From: Hydractinia symbiolongicarpus
Lineage: Eukaryota > Cnidaria > Hydrozoa > Anthoathecata > Hydractiniidae
Direction of reading: 5' to 3'
Assembly: GCF_029227915.1 (NCBI RefSeq)
Contig: NC_079885.1
Span: 7,254,001-7,318,000, forward strand
Length of the DNA: 64,000 nucleotides
This document shows positions 25,144-38,265 of this stretch, piece after piece (the stretch's first letter is position 1; each line of letters begins with the position of its first letter). The translations under genes were made by a program, and so were the position numbers. The notes under the pieces are model-generated. The model saw only the letters and a program-made list of their open reading frames with translations, was not told the origin of the DNA and searched no databases.

Positions 25144-27819
25144 GATACTACACTAATCATGAAAATGTTTAACTGTATCTTAACACTAATTGATGCCTTA
25201 ATTGTCCTAATTGAGTTTAATTAGTAAAGGTATTGTGACAAATCTTTTTCTTAATTCATTGCATTTGATTGATATCCTCATTACGCTAATAGATGTGTAT
25301 GAATAAATCTTTTCCGAGATCTTTTCCTTCTTTCAATGATGTTTGGGATAAACATATATTAAATTTTTTTTTAAATTTTTAATCCATTTTAACATTTTTT
25401 TAGGTCTTACACATTTTCAATGAAAAACCTTACGCTCTTTTCCTCAGAGTAGGCCTTCTTTAGGCGAGTCTTATAACGACTCACATAAAAGTCCATATAT
25501 CTCGCCTAACTTAACTGATCATCTGCAGCGAGGGAAATCATTCAATATGCATCTTCAATTGTTCTGTTTTTTCCATACTATATTTTTAATCTGTTTTCCT
25601 TATTTAGTCTGGAAATGCAACCTTTTTTATTTCTTTAAAACGAACCTATAAAAATCAAGAAAAATAGACTTTAAAAATAGATTTTATTTAAATTGAATAG
25701 ATTTTGTTTACTTTAGATCTTTGTTAATAGATCTTTTTTTTCTGAACTACAGTTATAAGTCAACACACCTTAAAAGGTCCTGTCAAAATTTCCAGTGTTT
25801 GTTATTAATATTGCGCGACAGGTAATTTAGTAACATATTAAATCTTAACCATCCTTTGAAAGGAGTTTATTAGAGCAGTATTGATTTGTCTAAAACTGAT
25901 ACTGATTTTATCAATAAATTTTGCAACCATAAGGAATTAAGTTTGCATTAGTATTAGCTAAGTTTGACCTTCTACGTTTTACGTGTCTATGAACGGTAAC
26001 TTTATTGAGTTTTGCGTGAATGAACAAGAGAAATAAGGAACCGGTAGTATAAATCAAAATTTGAATTAGCTTAAGAACGTGTAAATTTATTGTATTTCTT
26101 TGTGGAAAAAATATACACACATGAAAAAATATGAATAAACAAAGGGGTGAATTTTGGGGAAAATGCATAGGTACAATTTGAAGACGTTTGTGCCATTGCA
26201 TGTCACACGCCAAGATTAAAACTGCAACTTCAAAATTGGAATTTGAATTATAGAGAGTCTACTGTATATATATTGCGATTTGGGAGGAGGGGCTAATAAG
26301 ATTAAAAAAAAGATTTATAAGGTCAAACAAAAACCCTGATAACAGTCTGTTTCAACTTATCTTCTACGAGGTGAAAGCGTGACCCACAATGACGCAATCG
26401 AGAATATTTCACCAGTACACATCATCGGTAATCACTTGTTTTTTGCTGGTATTGTGACATATGATGTTTTCACACTATAAATATTTTCACACACAGATTT
26501 GTTTAATAATTTAGCTGTATTTTGCTATATAAAATCCCTTACTACGAAGCAATTTAGTCGTCATTATTTGACCATACCAAGACAATGACTGTCCTCCTTC
26601 AAAGCTATATTACCTATTGATTTAATAAGGGTTGTTTAAAAAAACATAAAAAGAACGGATAAGAATGTATGTCGCAAATGCTAGTAAACACGGCTTGGTA
26701 AACTTGCTATGGATCCAGCAGGCACACGACGTCGTACAGACGTCTGTTGCTAGTTGCTGCTACGTCGCTACGACGTCTCTGCGACGATGGTGTGCCGGCT
26801 GGGACACTTAGTTTTCTATTTGTAAAAATAAATGAATACTAAATGCAGAAAGATCACGCGCTGGTTGTCCGTTGTTGCATTTAGGAGGACAGATTGCAAG
26901 TCTTTCCATCTTGTACTAAAAAAGTATTAATTCCCTTCAATAGATGACAAACTTAGAAGCAAAATATTTCCGTGAAGGTCATCAAGAAGTACGCTATATC
27001 AGTTTTCTGTTGTGAGCTTATAATACATAACGGCAGGAAAATTTTCAAGGTCATCACCTAACAAAATACTTAAGCACGCGATAATATAAAATTTGCATTA
27101 AATTGACATAAAACAGCACAATAATTTCGGTGTATTCGTGGTAGAAATCAAATATATTTTTAAATTGAAATGGTATTGACTGTCCATTGTCGCGAGTGGA
27201 AGTCTAAAGATAGACCACAAATAATTTAGCATGCAAGTATATATAACGACATCAATACAACCTGAGAAAAAACAACAAGATTTTCGACAGAATTATTACA
27301 CGGCGTGTTTTCAATAACCGAACGTTTCCATTGTTAAGTAGAGATCCGACACTCTCGCGTAACAAAAGTCGTACTCTCGTTAGCTAATATAAGGTGAAAC
27401 TTTCAAATGCCATCAAATCTTTAACACTATATCACTTATCAAAAATGAATCCTGGTTGCTTGTTTTTTTTCAGAATAACATTTTTAATTGAAAAAAAATT
27501 GATTTTGTGGCACAAAATTTCCAAATGCAAATGCATAAAATGTAATGACGTAGAAATAAATGAAATGTGACTTACATCAAACAAAGGAATTGTTTAGTAC
27601 AGGGAAATGTAAAGAAAATATAAGGACTAAATCAGATAAGAGAAGTTCTATTTCAACAAAGAAAGACAGATACTGACCACAAAGAAGGTGAGGAAAAAAG
27701 TAACATCTACACGGTTGGCTCTGCGGTGTTATCAAAAAGAATATTAAGTATAAACTGTGGAATTTAGAGAAAAGCGACTTCGAACAATAAGAAAAATGCA
27801 TCATGCTACATTAGTATAA
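25144..27819. other. intergenic, AT-rich
   Basis: Contains the palindromic repeat at 26713-26803 and otherwise nothing I can support. Confidence 0.45.
26713..26803. repeat. short palindromic repeat, GACGTCG-rich
   Basis: TCCAGCAGGCACACGACGTC is mirrored by GCGACGATGGTGTGCCGGCT near the right end; the middle repeats ACGTCG. A MITE-like stem of about 90 bp. Confidence 0.5.
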
Positions 27820-28153
27820 TTTTTCATGAAGAAGATGAGTACTTTTGTTAGCTGAGACAGTACAGCAATCAGCGTTTGACGCATCAGTTGCAGAGTTATT
27901 GCTAATTTTTCTTGGTACATATTATAAGAATCGTTACATTTTTAAATAGCTTTTTTGTCCAATTTGACAAAAGCCTGGACAACAAGGCGCTAGTTCAAAA
28001 CTTTATGATGATAATTCATCCGATGTCTTAGATTTAAAATCAACAATTTTCTGGTTTGTGTGTGCTGCATGTTATGATTACTTTCTGCAAATTCCGTAGT
28101 TCTACAATAAAATATTTGTCTTTGCAGATGAAAATTATCTTATGAATATATGT

Positions 28154-28383
28154 CAGTTACCAAAGAGGTTTCCTTCTGGGATTGAACATCTAAGTTAGAT
28201 ATAGTATTGAGTATATCAACTCCTTTTTCAATACTGGATGTTGTTAAAACCACTACTTTCAATGTTTGAACCTCTCTTGTCTCTCCCGGTAAGAGCTGCT
28301 GTTGTTTCTGGGTTTTTCTTTCATAAATTTGTTTTTGTCTAAGATATAGTTCTTTGTTGGTGGTGGTGCTGTAGAGAAGTGAA
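28154..28383 (-). CDS. possible internal exon of an unidentified gene
   Basis: An open stretch between an acceptor-like TTTTCTTAG and a donor-like TTTG|GTAACT. It reads TNKELYLRQKQIYERK, then Gln-rich sequence and LKVVVLTTSSIEKGVDIL, with codon composition richer than the surrounding AT. No family is recognised. A Glu/Asp-rich open stretch upstream (about 28970-29040) could be another exon. No start or stop exon could be placed with confidence. Confidence 0.22.
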
Positions 28384-31018
28384 AGCATTCTAAGAAAAGT
28401 TTCCTGATGGTTTTCTGTTGACTCTAGCGGGAAACTTTTAAGCTTTTCTATGCCATATTCATTAGTTTGGTTGGGTTAAATTGCAGAACGTTTGCTAGCC
28501 TAATGTTTTGCTTTTCTGCACGGATTTATGCAATAGTTTGCCGAACAAACAAGTAATGACGTCAAGACTAATATGCACTGATTGAGCATTATAATTTTCA
28601 CGTAGCTTATGGCTTTGTAAAATTATTTTTGGATTATTAATTCGAACTTTTAGGAACAAAATTTGAAATTACATGTCGAGACGAATTTTGCTCAATTCTG
28701 AGATTATACTCTGTGTTGCGTTTTTCTAATAAATATTTCCATACAGGTCCAGGTAGCAAAGATTTTCTTTCTTTAAAGAGGGTAATATGGCTTCCTCATG
28801 TACATCCACATTTTAGCGTGTATGTTTCAAACAGGTTATTGACTATAAAAAATTGTTTTTTCCAAATTCACTTTCTTAGTAAGTCCCTTAACAATGTACT
28901 TATGAGCAGAGAGAATAGGGTTTTGAGCAGTATATGCCGAGTGGTCATATCAAAGAACGTTAGATTTTTTGAATATAAGAAGAACGTCATCTTGCTCTTC
29001 TTCCTCGTCTGCAGAATCTTCAGAAGAAGATCTGACCGGATGATCGCGTTGTTAAGGAAGTATTTTGCACTTCTTTATCAGGAAATCTAAGTTTAAAAAA
29101 ACATTCAAAAATGTGGAATATTGCTGAAATTATCAATTTGTTAAATGTTGTTCCTGTTACTTATAATATCTTGTTTACAAACTTTGATTTTTTAAATTTT
29201 TTAAAGTTTTACTCACTTAAGGCATGATCTTGACTCTAGGTTTAGGTATAGAGTGCAGTTTAGTATAACCTCTATAATGAAATCCCCCAGCCCTCATTAA
29301 AGGCTTTTGAGACGCTAAGTCGAAATCAAATTAATAGATAAAGGAAAGAAGAAAAAATATACATCTAAATTAAACATGACCAAAAATGAATTCGTACAAT
29401 TTACATATGTAGACATAAAAAGATAAACATTGTGTTGAGCAGCTCACAGCTCCCTAAAATTCAAACCCCTCTCTACTTAAGTACCCCCTTGTAAAATCAG
29501 AATACCAACTTAATCTAACCAAAAACATTAAATCCTTCTTCTTGCTAACAAAAATAAAAGTTTTGTTATGGTTATTTTCTAATTGAGACACGCGTACTGT
29601 GAAAAAATCTTAGGACGTTCCAGATATTTTATAACCAGTCTTTCGATCAATACACTATGTCGATCGATACACATAACTTGCGCACATCGTGAAACTCAAA
29701 TTTTTGTCAAATAAAAACTTAAAACTTCCTTTATAGAAAAACGTACGTTCGTGTTCCAATGTGTAGAGAAGAGTGTTGCTAGTTTATGGATCACAGCGTG
29801 AGTGCAACACATTGAGCGTTGCTTATAAATATAAACAAATAATAGCAAATAAATAAAAATAATAAACAAAAATATGTATGGAGAATAAAGAAATGCAGTG
29901 TGTATGATTCGAACGCTCTAGAAAACAAATTTTTTTTTCGAATTATTTAAAAGAGTTCGAATTATTAAGGGTTATACTAATTTGTAAAATCATTTTATTT
30001 TTTCTAGTATTTATGCATTTAAATCTGTAACTGGGGCTTAAAGTATGAAAATACTCAAATATACACTTTATTCTCAACAGTGTCCGAATTCAAAAAAGAA
30101 AAAACTCAGGGGCTCTAGCAAAGCAAGGAATTGAGGGCAAATGATTGGCCATCAGGATAAATTAGAGAAAACAAGGGGTAATGATTGGTATAATAAATTA
30201 CGGAAAATAAGGGGAAATGATTGGGTAAGCGGAAAAATCTAGAAATTTTCCGGGTAAAAATTGTGTAGATTTGTTTTTTATACATATCATTTTATTCTTG
30301 TTCTCGCATTTTACTAGCCCACATGTATTTTTAGTGTTATTAATCTTTATGTCTTTCTAGAATAAGTCTTTTCAACGTAGTTCAACTTTGTTGTAAGGAA
30401 AACTGGGGAGATTTGATCAGAATCCGGTGTTAAAAGAGTGGGAGAAAATCAGGGAATTTGTTTTACAAAATTTGCTAGAAACCCTGTACAAAATACTTCA
30501 AGAAAAAGAAGAAAGTTCAAAATATGGAGGTGTTCGAATGATGTTGATTGGAATTATGGAAGGTCATTTTTTACCAAGCCAGAAAAATCGTTTGATTTAA
30601 GAAGAGTTTGAAGGGAACTCCTGCGCAGAATCTATTTCCTTTCATTATTTCTGCCAAATATTTTTGATAAAAGGATAATTGATAAAGTATAAATACTTTA
30701 AAGAGAGAAACTTCGTCAGTCGAAATAATTGCAAGATCTATCAAGGGAAATAACTTAATAGGGAAGTAACAACCTAAGGACATCTGAAAAGAAGATGCCA
30801 GAGGTTTTTTAAATCAAATACCAATCAATCTGTGATAATTTTTGCGAGGACTGTCATTGCGTCCTTTTTTATTATTTTTGAAATTTACTACATTAGCTGG
30901 GATGGAGAGCTCCGTCAAAAAATACCCGTCGGTGTCTTCTATTGTTCACGTATCTATCTGGTTTCTATCACTGTATTTCTTATTTGCAATTCTGTTTATG
31001 GAATCGTAAAAAATTAGG

Positions 31019-31118
31019 CACTTAAAAAATTATAGCACGTAGGCACGTAAAAAACTAAGGCATGTAGGCACGTAAAGCACATAGGCACGTAAGGCACGTA
31101 GAAACGCAAGGCACGTAT
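31019..31118. repeat. degenerate GGCACGTA tandem repeat
   Basis: TAGGCACGTAAA-type units of roughly 10-20 bp are repeated about seven times with substitutions. Confidence 0.6.
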
Positions 31119-31779
31119 TTAGCAGACTCCATTTTGAATAGCTTTAAGGAACTCTATAAATATTTAGGTACAAAACCTATTATTAAAATCGTCGAGGGTT
31201 TGAAATAGCAGAGACCTTCTCTAGGTAAAAAAAATATAATAATTTTATATCTATAATACTATTATATCCTGTTTCAACAATTAAACGTCGTGAATAAATT
31301 AATTATCTGCCGAATATAATTCCATTGCTTCGCGCTTGTAAAAATATGCATAAAGAAATGATACAATTATTAAAGAGAAACGTTAATAACAACAAAGATG
31401 GCGCATAACATTTTACGACGACCTTTATAGCACTGCACTGCGCGAGCTTCACATTCCGATAGCATTTTTCTCTTCCTTTAAAATTTTTAGGCATGCTTGG
31501 AAAATCACGAAGCTACGATACGGTGTGCGGAAATATATTTACTTTAAATATTTTTTTCAACAGCGTCTTGTTCAGCAGAAAATTTTACCCAGCAATCTTT
31601 CAAAAGCCTATTGTTTTAAAAAATACAAATAGAAAAAAAATTTTCGCACACCCTTTTAACTTTTTGTGAAAAGGTTGTAAAAATTTGGAACTCGTTAAAG
31701 TCAATTTTTTTTCTTGTTTACAATACATATTAGTTGGAAATTTCTGCCGACTAAGCAATTAGGTCAAAATATTTTGGAG

Positions 31780-32110
31780 ATATACCGGCAAAAAGTGACT
31801 AATATTTTTTGCCAACTAAAATGTTTGCCGACTTTTTTATTACCGAACAAACTATTTTGCCGACTTTTTTTTCCGACTTAACTATTCTCCGACCACCTTT
31901 TTGCCGTTTTTTCTTTCTTGTTGCCAATTTTTATCAGTTTTTTGTAATTATTCTTTATTAGTGACTATATTCTAAATTTTTGTCAACAAAAAGTGACTAA
32001 ATTCAAAAATTTAGTCGCCGAAAAGTGACTTAATTTTGTCCAAGTGACTAATATTTTTGCCGACTTTTTATTTTTGCCGACTAATTTTTTTTACTGACTT
32101 TTTTTTACCG
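31780..32110. repeat. low-complexity block of GTGACTAA / GCCGACTT motifs
   Basis: Irregular repeats of TTTGCCGACTTTTT and AAGTGACTAATATTTTT on both strands. The same words occur at 22960-23040, 54600-54690, 56590-56690 and 57335-57380, suggesting remnants of one repeat family. Confidence 0.45.
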
Positions 32111-34041
32111 ATAAGGTAGTAAAGAAAAACTTTTATAAATAAACACTGAGTAAAAAATGCAGCTCTTTGAACCCCTAAAAAAGGGTTACTACCACCTTAA
32201 ATAGTTTTCCAATTTTTCAATGAAAAAAATTTAGCTGTATATTGCCTTCACAGTCGTAAATTTTTTGCGTTCGTAAAGTTTACTAAAATTCGCGAAATTA
32301 AATCCTCTTAAGTGATAATAATTCAAAATAAACTTTTGCGAAACCTTTTAAATTTTTTTACCTGTGGTGCTATTTGTTGCTGTCAAGTTAAAATGCAAAT
32401 GTCAATACAATTTATTTGCTTTTTTCCTGGTTTAGCGTTATTAGAGAGGAGTGCATTGTCCTCTCTGATAACTGCGCGCTACACAATCACCACACGCAAA
32501 AAATGTCAATATCAATATACAAATACAAATATCATTTAAGGTAATTTTTCTCTAATGATTAGCGCATAATTACATTGCCAGTATATTGGCGTTGAATTGA
32601 AAGGATAATGGTATGACTATCTATCTCCTTAAGAGACAGACTGGATTTTTTGCAACCCCCCCCCTTTCTTCCTCCTAATTTAAAGATGACAGTAGTAGCT
32701 GCCTGGGTGAAATTTAATTAGGAAAGGAAGGCCAACAATAGATGTCGGTACAAATGTTTGATAATTTTTAGACTCGCTATTTTAGGGTATAAGTTAAAAA
32801 TTATTTAAAAAAACCCTTAAAGGCGGAAGAAGGAACTAGCTATAAATAATGAGTTTTATGTTTTAAATATATTAGCAGTTATTTTTACATAGTAATTCGC
32901 AAAATTCTATTCATTCTAAATATATACTCTAAATATGTCCAAACGTCCAAAAAGCCATATGAAATTTGTTAAAAATTCTAACTGGTGAAAAACATATATA
33001 TAAATAGCTGTATGTCGATATACATTGAGCAAACATAATTTCCTTATAGCGTGCACTTTTAGAAGCATGCTCTTTAAATTTTCTTGTTAATGAAGTACCT
33101 TTTTTTTAGAAAAATCATATTTGAAAAAAATTCTACAGATACTGTTATATATAAATAAACGTGATAAATTGTTAGCCATGATGTTATTCAGAAATAAATA
33201 GAATAGTTAAAAGAAGTATTATCCCATTTAAACTTTCCACCATGCACGTGTAATGCAAAGTTTCAAGGGAACTCATTAGTTCTCGAAAATGATATATTTA
33301 AATTACCAAATTTACCTTTTCTAAAGGAGAACATGCTAGAAACATATAGAGAGATAACAAGAAGATGCTATATGAGTAGCAAATCGCACACAAAAAAAAA
33401 ACAGTTCCAACTAGTCAAAACTTCCCATATAGTGTTCAGAGCAAACCAGAGACCGTACGACAATTGGATACTATAGCATGCATTGAAGAGATGAATAAAT
33501 AACAATGCAATAGTTAGCAAACATGAATAAATTAAGCGAGTATCAGCGAAAAGAATAAATACTTAAATGAATAAATAAGTTAATAAATAAATAAATAATT
33601 GCAAAAAATTTACATAAATTACATAAATATTATACATGATTTACAGTAAAATTGGCTGTGATATTTCCCGTGATAACAACATTGCAAATAAATCGAAACA
33701 CATTTTATTTCACAACACCACATCTTTTCGTTTTTATATCGTAGACAAAAATGTTTTATAAAAATATGATGGTCTGCACGGTACTATATTAACTAGATAT
33801 ATCAAAACGTTGAAAGACGCATGAAAAAGTTATCAAAAGGCTGCAATATTAAAAGAAAAGTTATTCGGCATTATTCTCCTATTCTGTATGCTTTAAATCT
33901 TTTTACCCCCTCTGAATAAAATACCTTATTCCCTTTGAGCTGAATCACCCCCCTACTAAGTGCAAAGTGAACGGATTGCCATTCTCAAGTAACAAGGCAA
34001 TTTCAATTTCAATAAGTTACAGGATGCTAGAGGACGAATTT

Positions 34042-34908
34042 TTAAAAATCTCTGAATGGTTCCAAATCTAAAAAGCTTTCTAAGCCACTTGTACACGAAG
34101 TTTGTTTAAAGCCATTCTCCTCTAGTTTAACTTGAGGCAAATTAAATTGACCTGCCGTAATGTCGTTCATTCTGTTCCAGGGATTCTCGCTAACAGTTGG
34201 GCTTCCTATTGGAATACCTTCAGTTTTAATTGCATAACCAGGCGATAAGTTTTTTCGATGTTCTCTGGAATATAAACTAACCGACGGGGAGATATCTTCG
34301 TAACTGACGTTTTCGTTTAAACCTAGGATATGTTCCGGAGCCATTGGAGGGTACATCATTTCTGTTTCTGGGGAAGTTGATGACGATAGAAAATGTCTGT
34401 TTTCATTTGCCATTGAGTAACTCGGTGGACGATGACAAAGTTTGTATGTTTTCGTATTTGGATTTGTGTTCATATGCATGTTGGTTAACATATGACTTGG
34501 ATAAGAAGGTGCTATCTTGTACATTCCTTTTTCATGAAAGTTACTGTTACCATTCAATGTCGCAGGCATATATGACGGTACGCTGATCGGATTATGTGTC
34601 GAATGGACAGTGGGGACGTGATTATACGCATTCTGTCGCTCGGTAGGTATTAGTTCGCGAGGTTTCGAACTAACAACTCTCATTCTTTTTCTAGCTAGTA
34701 CTTGAATGTGACTTGCAACTTGTTTTCTCGATCTCACCTTACCAGTTTTCATAAAAATATAGCGAGCGATCAGTTCATTTCTTCCATACATTTTATCCCG
34801 AGATGATATCATAATCTTCTGTCGGCCACATGGCGGATAAATCGATAGCGCTTCCTGGAAACTTTTTTCAATATCACCTGTCCATAATCCTTCACCATCA
34901 CTTGACAT
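34042..34908 (-). CDS. TEA/ATTS-domain protein without a YAP-binding domain
   Basis: Intronless frame of 288 aa; ATG at 34908 with an in-frame TAA shortly upstream and a purine at -3. Residues 8-77 are a full TEA DNA-binding domain: [18 protein letters not shown], then [12 protein letters not shown] and the recognition helix [14 protein letters not shown]. These match animal TEAD/Scalloped closely. Ordinary TEADs continue for about 350 residues with a C-terminal immunoglobulin-like YAP-binding domain; here there is only a Ser/Pro/Asn/Met-rich tail ending [13 protein letters not shown]. The tail has two SUMO-type motifs (IKTE at 227-230, VKLE at 260-263), and its acidic/aromatic end resembles a transactivation motif. 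It should bind MCAT-like sites but not YAP. It could be a retro-copied, diverged TEAD or a distinct TEA factor. A candidate AATAAA lies near 33705-33710. Confidence 0.85.
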   Translation of the reverse strand: MSSDGEGLWTGDIEKSFQEALSIYPPCGRQKIMISSRDKMYGRNELIARYIFMKTGKVRSRKQVASHIQVLARKRMRVVSSKPRELIPTERQNAYNHVPTVHSTHNPISVPSYMPATLNGNSNFHEKGMYKIAPSYPSHMLTNMHMNTNPNTKTYKLCHRPPSYSMANENRHFLSSSTSPETEMMYPPMAPEHILGLNENVSYEDISPSVSLYSREHRKNLSPGYAIKTEGIPIGSPTVSENPWNRMNDITAGQFNLPQVKLEENGFKQTSCTSGLESFLDLEPFRDF

Positions 34909-37900
34909 GTCGTAGTGTTAAAAATTATAATTAATTTGAATGGAAAGCAATTCGAATTATGTCAACTTGTAAGAATGCTTGAAAGAATACCTCTTGTGTT
35001 CGAACAGCAAACTTTCGAATGCCGTTTTCGAATCAGTTCTTGCTCACACGACCTATTAAAACGTATTTGATGTATGCAATGAAAATTATACAGATTTTGT
35101 TTTCTAGGTTGTTGCCGGCCTTTTTTAGAACGCACATTGGTTTTCTTTTCAAAGAGATCACGCACCGACAGGTTGCCTGCTTAAGTTACCGTGACGGTTT
35201 TTTGTTCAAAACATTCAACAAAAGAGTAAAACATAGTAATCAGAATAATGTATACGAAAACAAAGCGTATACCACTGAAGCGCGAACGAAATTAGAAAGA
35301 AATTTTCTTTTGGCATACTAAAGGGCTATTTTTAAGTAAAAGACGCAAAGACAGGCAGGAAATTACTTCAGTTTTTTTGGTGAGTTTCTCGGTAACAAAA
35401 ATTTATTTTTCACAGTGGCCAATTTTAGTATTTTTAATTATTTTAAGGTTTTTTTGAAGAGGTGTGATGTGGTGTGATCTTTTGTTGCGCCGATGATGAT
35501 GATAAATCTTTTGTTGTTTTATTGACTTATAATTACTACGGCTTGCAGGTAAATCATTCAGAATTATAAAGGTAAACAGTGGTGAGGAAGAGAGGTGATA
35601 GCCCATGAGAACTTTTTGTTTACGTTTTTCTTCCGTTTGTATGTTATACACGTTACATACAAAACAGCAGATAATATAGTGTATTATTAATTTAAAATAT
35701 TACACTTTTTTTTTATAAGAACCAAATTGATATATGGCTTTAAAATCGTAAAAGCTAGGACATGTTAGAAAAATTAAAAGGCCTTGTGAAGCTTGGCTAC
35801 ATTTTTTTATTCCTATGAGAATATAATCAAAAAATAACAAATTTAAATCGACGAAATATGACTAATAGGTATACGTAAACTAAAGAATATATATACAGTA
35901 AAAGTAGTTAAAATGACAATATATACCCTATATAAAAAATCATCTTAACCTCATCTATATTGTTATAGTGTTATATATTCGCCGACAACAGTATATACAA
36001 AAATGTAGTCATTTAAAGGTTAATAATATGGCAGGTGCGAGCCGAAAACATATTTTGTCTTATCATCAAGCCCCTTAAAGCGGGCAAAATTTATTTACAA
36101 TCTATGGTTTATATTAACAAAAAGAAAGATTAAGCCATTTTGAATAGGTCAATCAAATCATTAGATTTATTATTATCATTGGTGTGAAATTTTTACTTTT
36201 ATATTTCACTTGGTTACGCTTTTAAACACAATTATTACTAAATTAGCTGAAAAATTAAGAACAATCTAAGATAAAAAGGCTTTAAAATCAAAAGGTTAAG
36301 AACATTTGTTAAAGGATGGCTTACCCTTTAAGATGAGAATTCTTATAAAAAAACAACAACAGCGTGTAAATGATGATAAAATAATAAAGTCAAAAATAGA
36401 AGAACTGGCAAAATTGCACAAAAATTATCGAAAAAAAATGAGCAGGTGATAAGATGCGGACATGATCTCGATTTACAGAAATGTTCAAATGTTTAGGAGA
36501 AATTCTATATAGAATTAAATTTTTTTCACCTGTTACCCAAACTGACAAATAGTTATGCATTTCCTTCTATGTTTTTTAAAACATTCCTTGCCTTATTTTG
36601 TTTGCCTTTTAAAGTTATAACATCTTTCCATTCGTTCTGGCAATGGTATTATATCAAATATATCTTCCTGAAAATTTGATATAAATGTTGAAGAGTGATT
36701 TTATTTTATTAACTTGAAAGATTTAGAGTTTAGCAATTTAAGAGAAACTTTTAATATTAATGTTTAAATGTGACATGTTTTCTTGATAGTCAAGATTTCA
36801 AGAATATTTTTTTTCAACTACTTTTGAAGCAATATTTGAAAAAAAAATCGAGGAAAGCTTTCGATTATCGGATGTTTTTGCGAACCTTGAAAAACGGAAA
36901 CGAAACAGAACTACTTTGTGGTTTCTACGGCTAATACAGAGATTATTCTTGCGTAAAATAACTTTTGTAATCACAGTTTTATGGACCACGTAACACGCAA
37001 TCTTGTTTTAAATCATTTTATCATGATTTCAAGACAAAATGGAACGTTACGTCACGAGCACGTGAGCGATAGCGCGATATGAACGTATTTTTTATAATGT
37101 AAGAAACCACTTTATAAGAAACGGAATAGTTGGCATTCAAAAAAGAGACTTTTACTAATCAATCGTCATAGTAACAATTGTATTTACCAAAAAATATACA
37201 AGAAACTCCCGACAAATTGGGGAAAAAATACGATTTTAGCAGAAAAAATCATTTTAGAGGATGAACAGCCGAAAATGCGTTTTTTCATCATTACTTGTAA
37301 TTGTATATATGCCGATGAAGTCTCTTTGTTGTACCAAATTCAGGTTTTTGATTAAATATCCCTTTTATAGACCACGTCAAAATTAAAAACTTGTTAAGAA
37401 ACTTTTTCTTGTAAAATAACCTCAGAATTTAAGAAACTATTACTATTTAGAAACTATTTATTAGTTGGTCTCATTAACGTGTAACTGAGAAAACAATGTT
37501 GGAAACTAAGAGGTGTATTTTGTAACCACACATCTATACAAGACACGTGGCAAATAGCCATACTTGTTATGATTTGAATACGAAATAAAAACGAGCAAGT
37601 GAGCGATAGAGCAAAAGCTCGTAGATCTTGGTGTTTTATTTCGTAAACAAACAAGTGGCAAGTATGTACTGTTTAAATCCCTTAATCGTAATTTAGATGC
37701 AGAGAGTTTTGTGAGGTCAAAAAATCGCGAAATGTTGCGAAAAAAGCCTTCGCAAATTTGTAATTTTGGGATGAATTTCGCGTAAAACCTCTCGCAATTT
37801 TAAAATATGGTTTGTTTTCAGCGGGAAAAAAACTTTCGCGGAAGGTCAAAACCCAAAAAGTGAGTTTATTCGGTGTAAGTCGCAAGGTATTGAGAATAAT

Positions 37901-38149
37901 CAGAAGCCTGCATTCATTACTGTTTTATAGAATCAGGATATCCGAGGTATATTCCCAGCACCCAAGAAGAATAGTTAATGATTAAAAATGAAATAAATCA
38001 CTAATTTTGAGATTTTTACGTTGTGTGATTTTTTAGGGATGAAAAAAAAATTCACGTCTTAAAAAATATCCATAACTTTTCGTCAAAAATTCGCGTTATG
38101 CATTAAACTTTCGCAAAAGATGACCAAAAAGACGCGAAAGTTTCTACCC
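34909..38149. other. upstream region of the TEA gene
   Basis: 3.2 kb of AT-rich DNA with no recognised repeat or gene. It should include the TEA gene promoter; no clear TATA box was assigned. Confidence 0.4.
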
Positions 38150-38265
38150 CAACCTCGTCCCCAGGGCATCTTGTATCTTTTCTGACCCCGGGACGGCGAT
38201 ACGAACATGTTCGTATCGCCGTCCCGGGGTCAGAAAAGATACAAGATGCCCTGGGGACGAGGTTG
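38150..38265. mobile_element. 116-bp perfect palindrome (MULE-like MITE)
   Basis: The left arm starts CAACCTCGTCCCCAGGGCAT, runs through ACCCCGGGACGGCGATACG to the centre ACATGT, and is repeated exactly in reverse complement with no spacer. The centre lies between 38207 and 38208. Both flanks are TTTCTACCC (38141-38149 and 38266-38274), a perfect 9-bp target duplication. 9-bp duplications and long terminal inverted repeats fit Mutator-like or foldback elements. No coding capacity. Confidence 0.85.

Larger units (their letters stand above)
29041..34041. other. intergenic, AT-rich, low-complexity tracts
   Basis: Holds the repeats at 31019 and 31780 and an AATAAATAAA-type tract near 33555-33600. 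No coding sequence was supported up to the 3' UTR of the TEA gene. Confidence 0.45.

Noticed and set aside
28713-29090. 125-aa plus-strand frame
   Set aside because: Phe/Leu/Lys-rich composition typical of chance frames in AT-rich DNA; the minus strand looks more protein-like.
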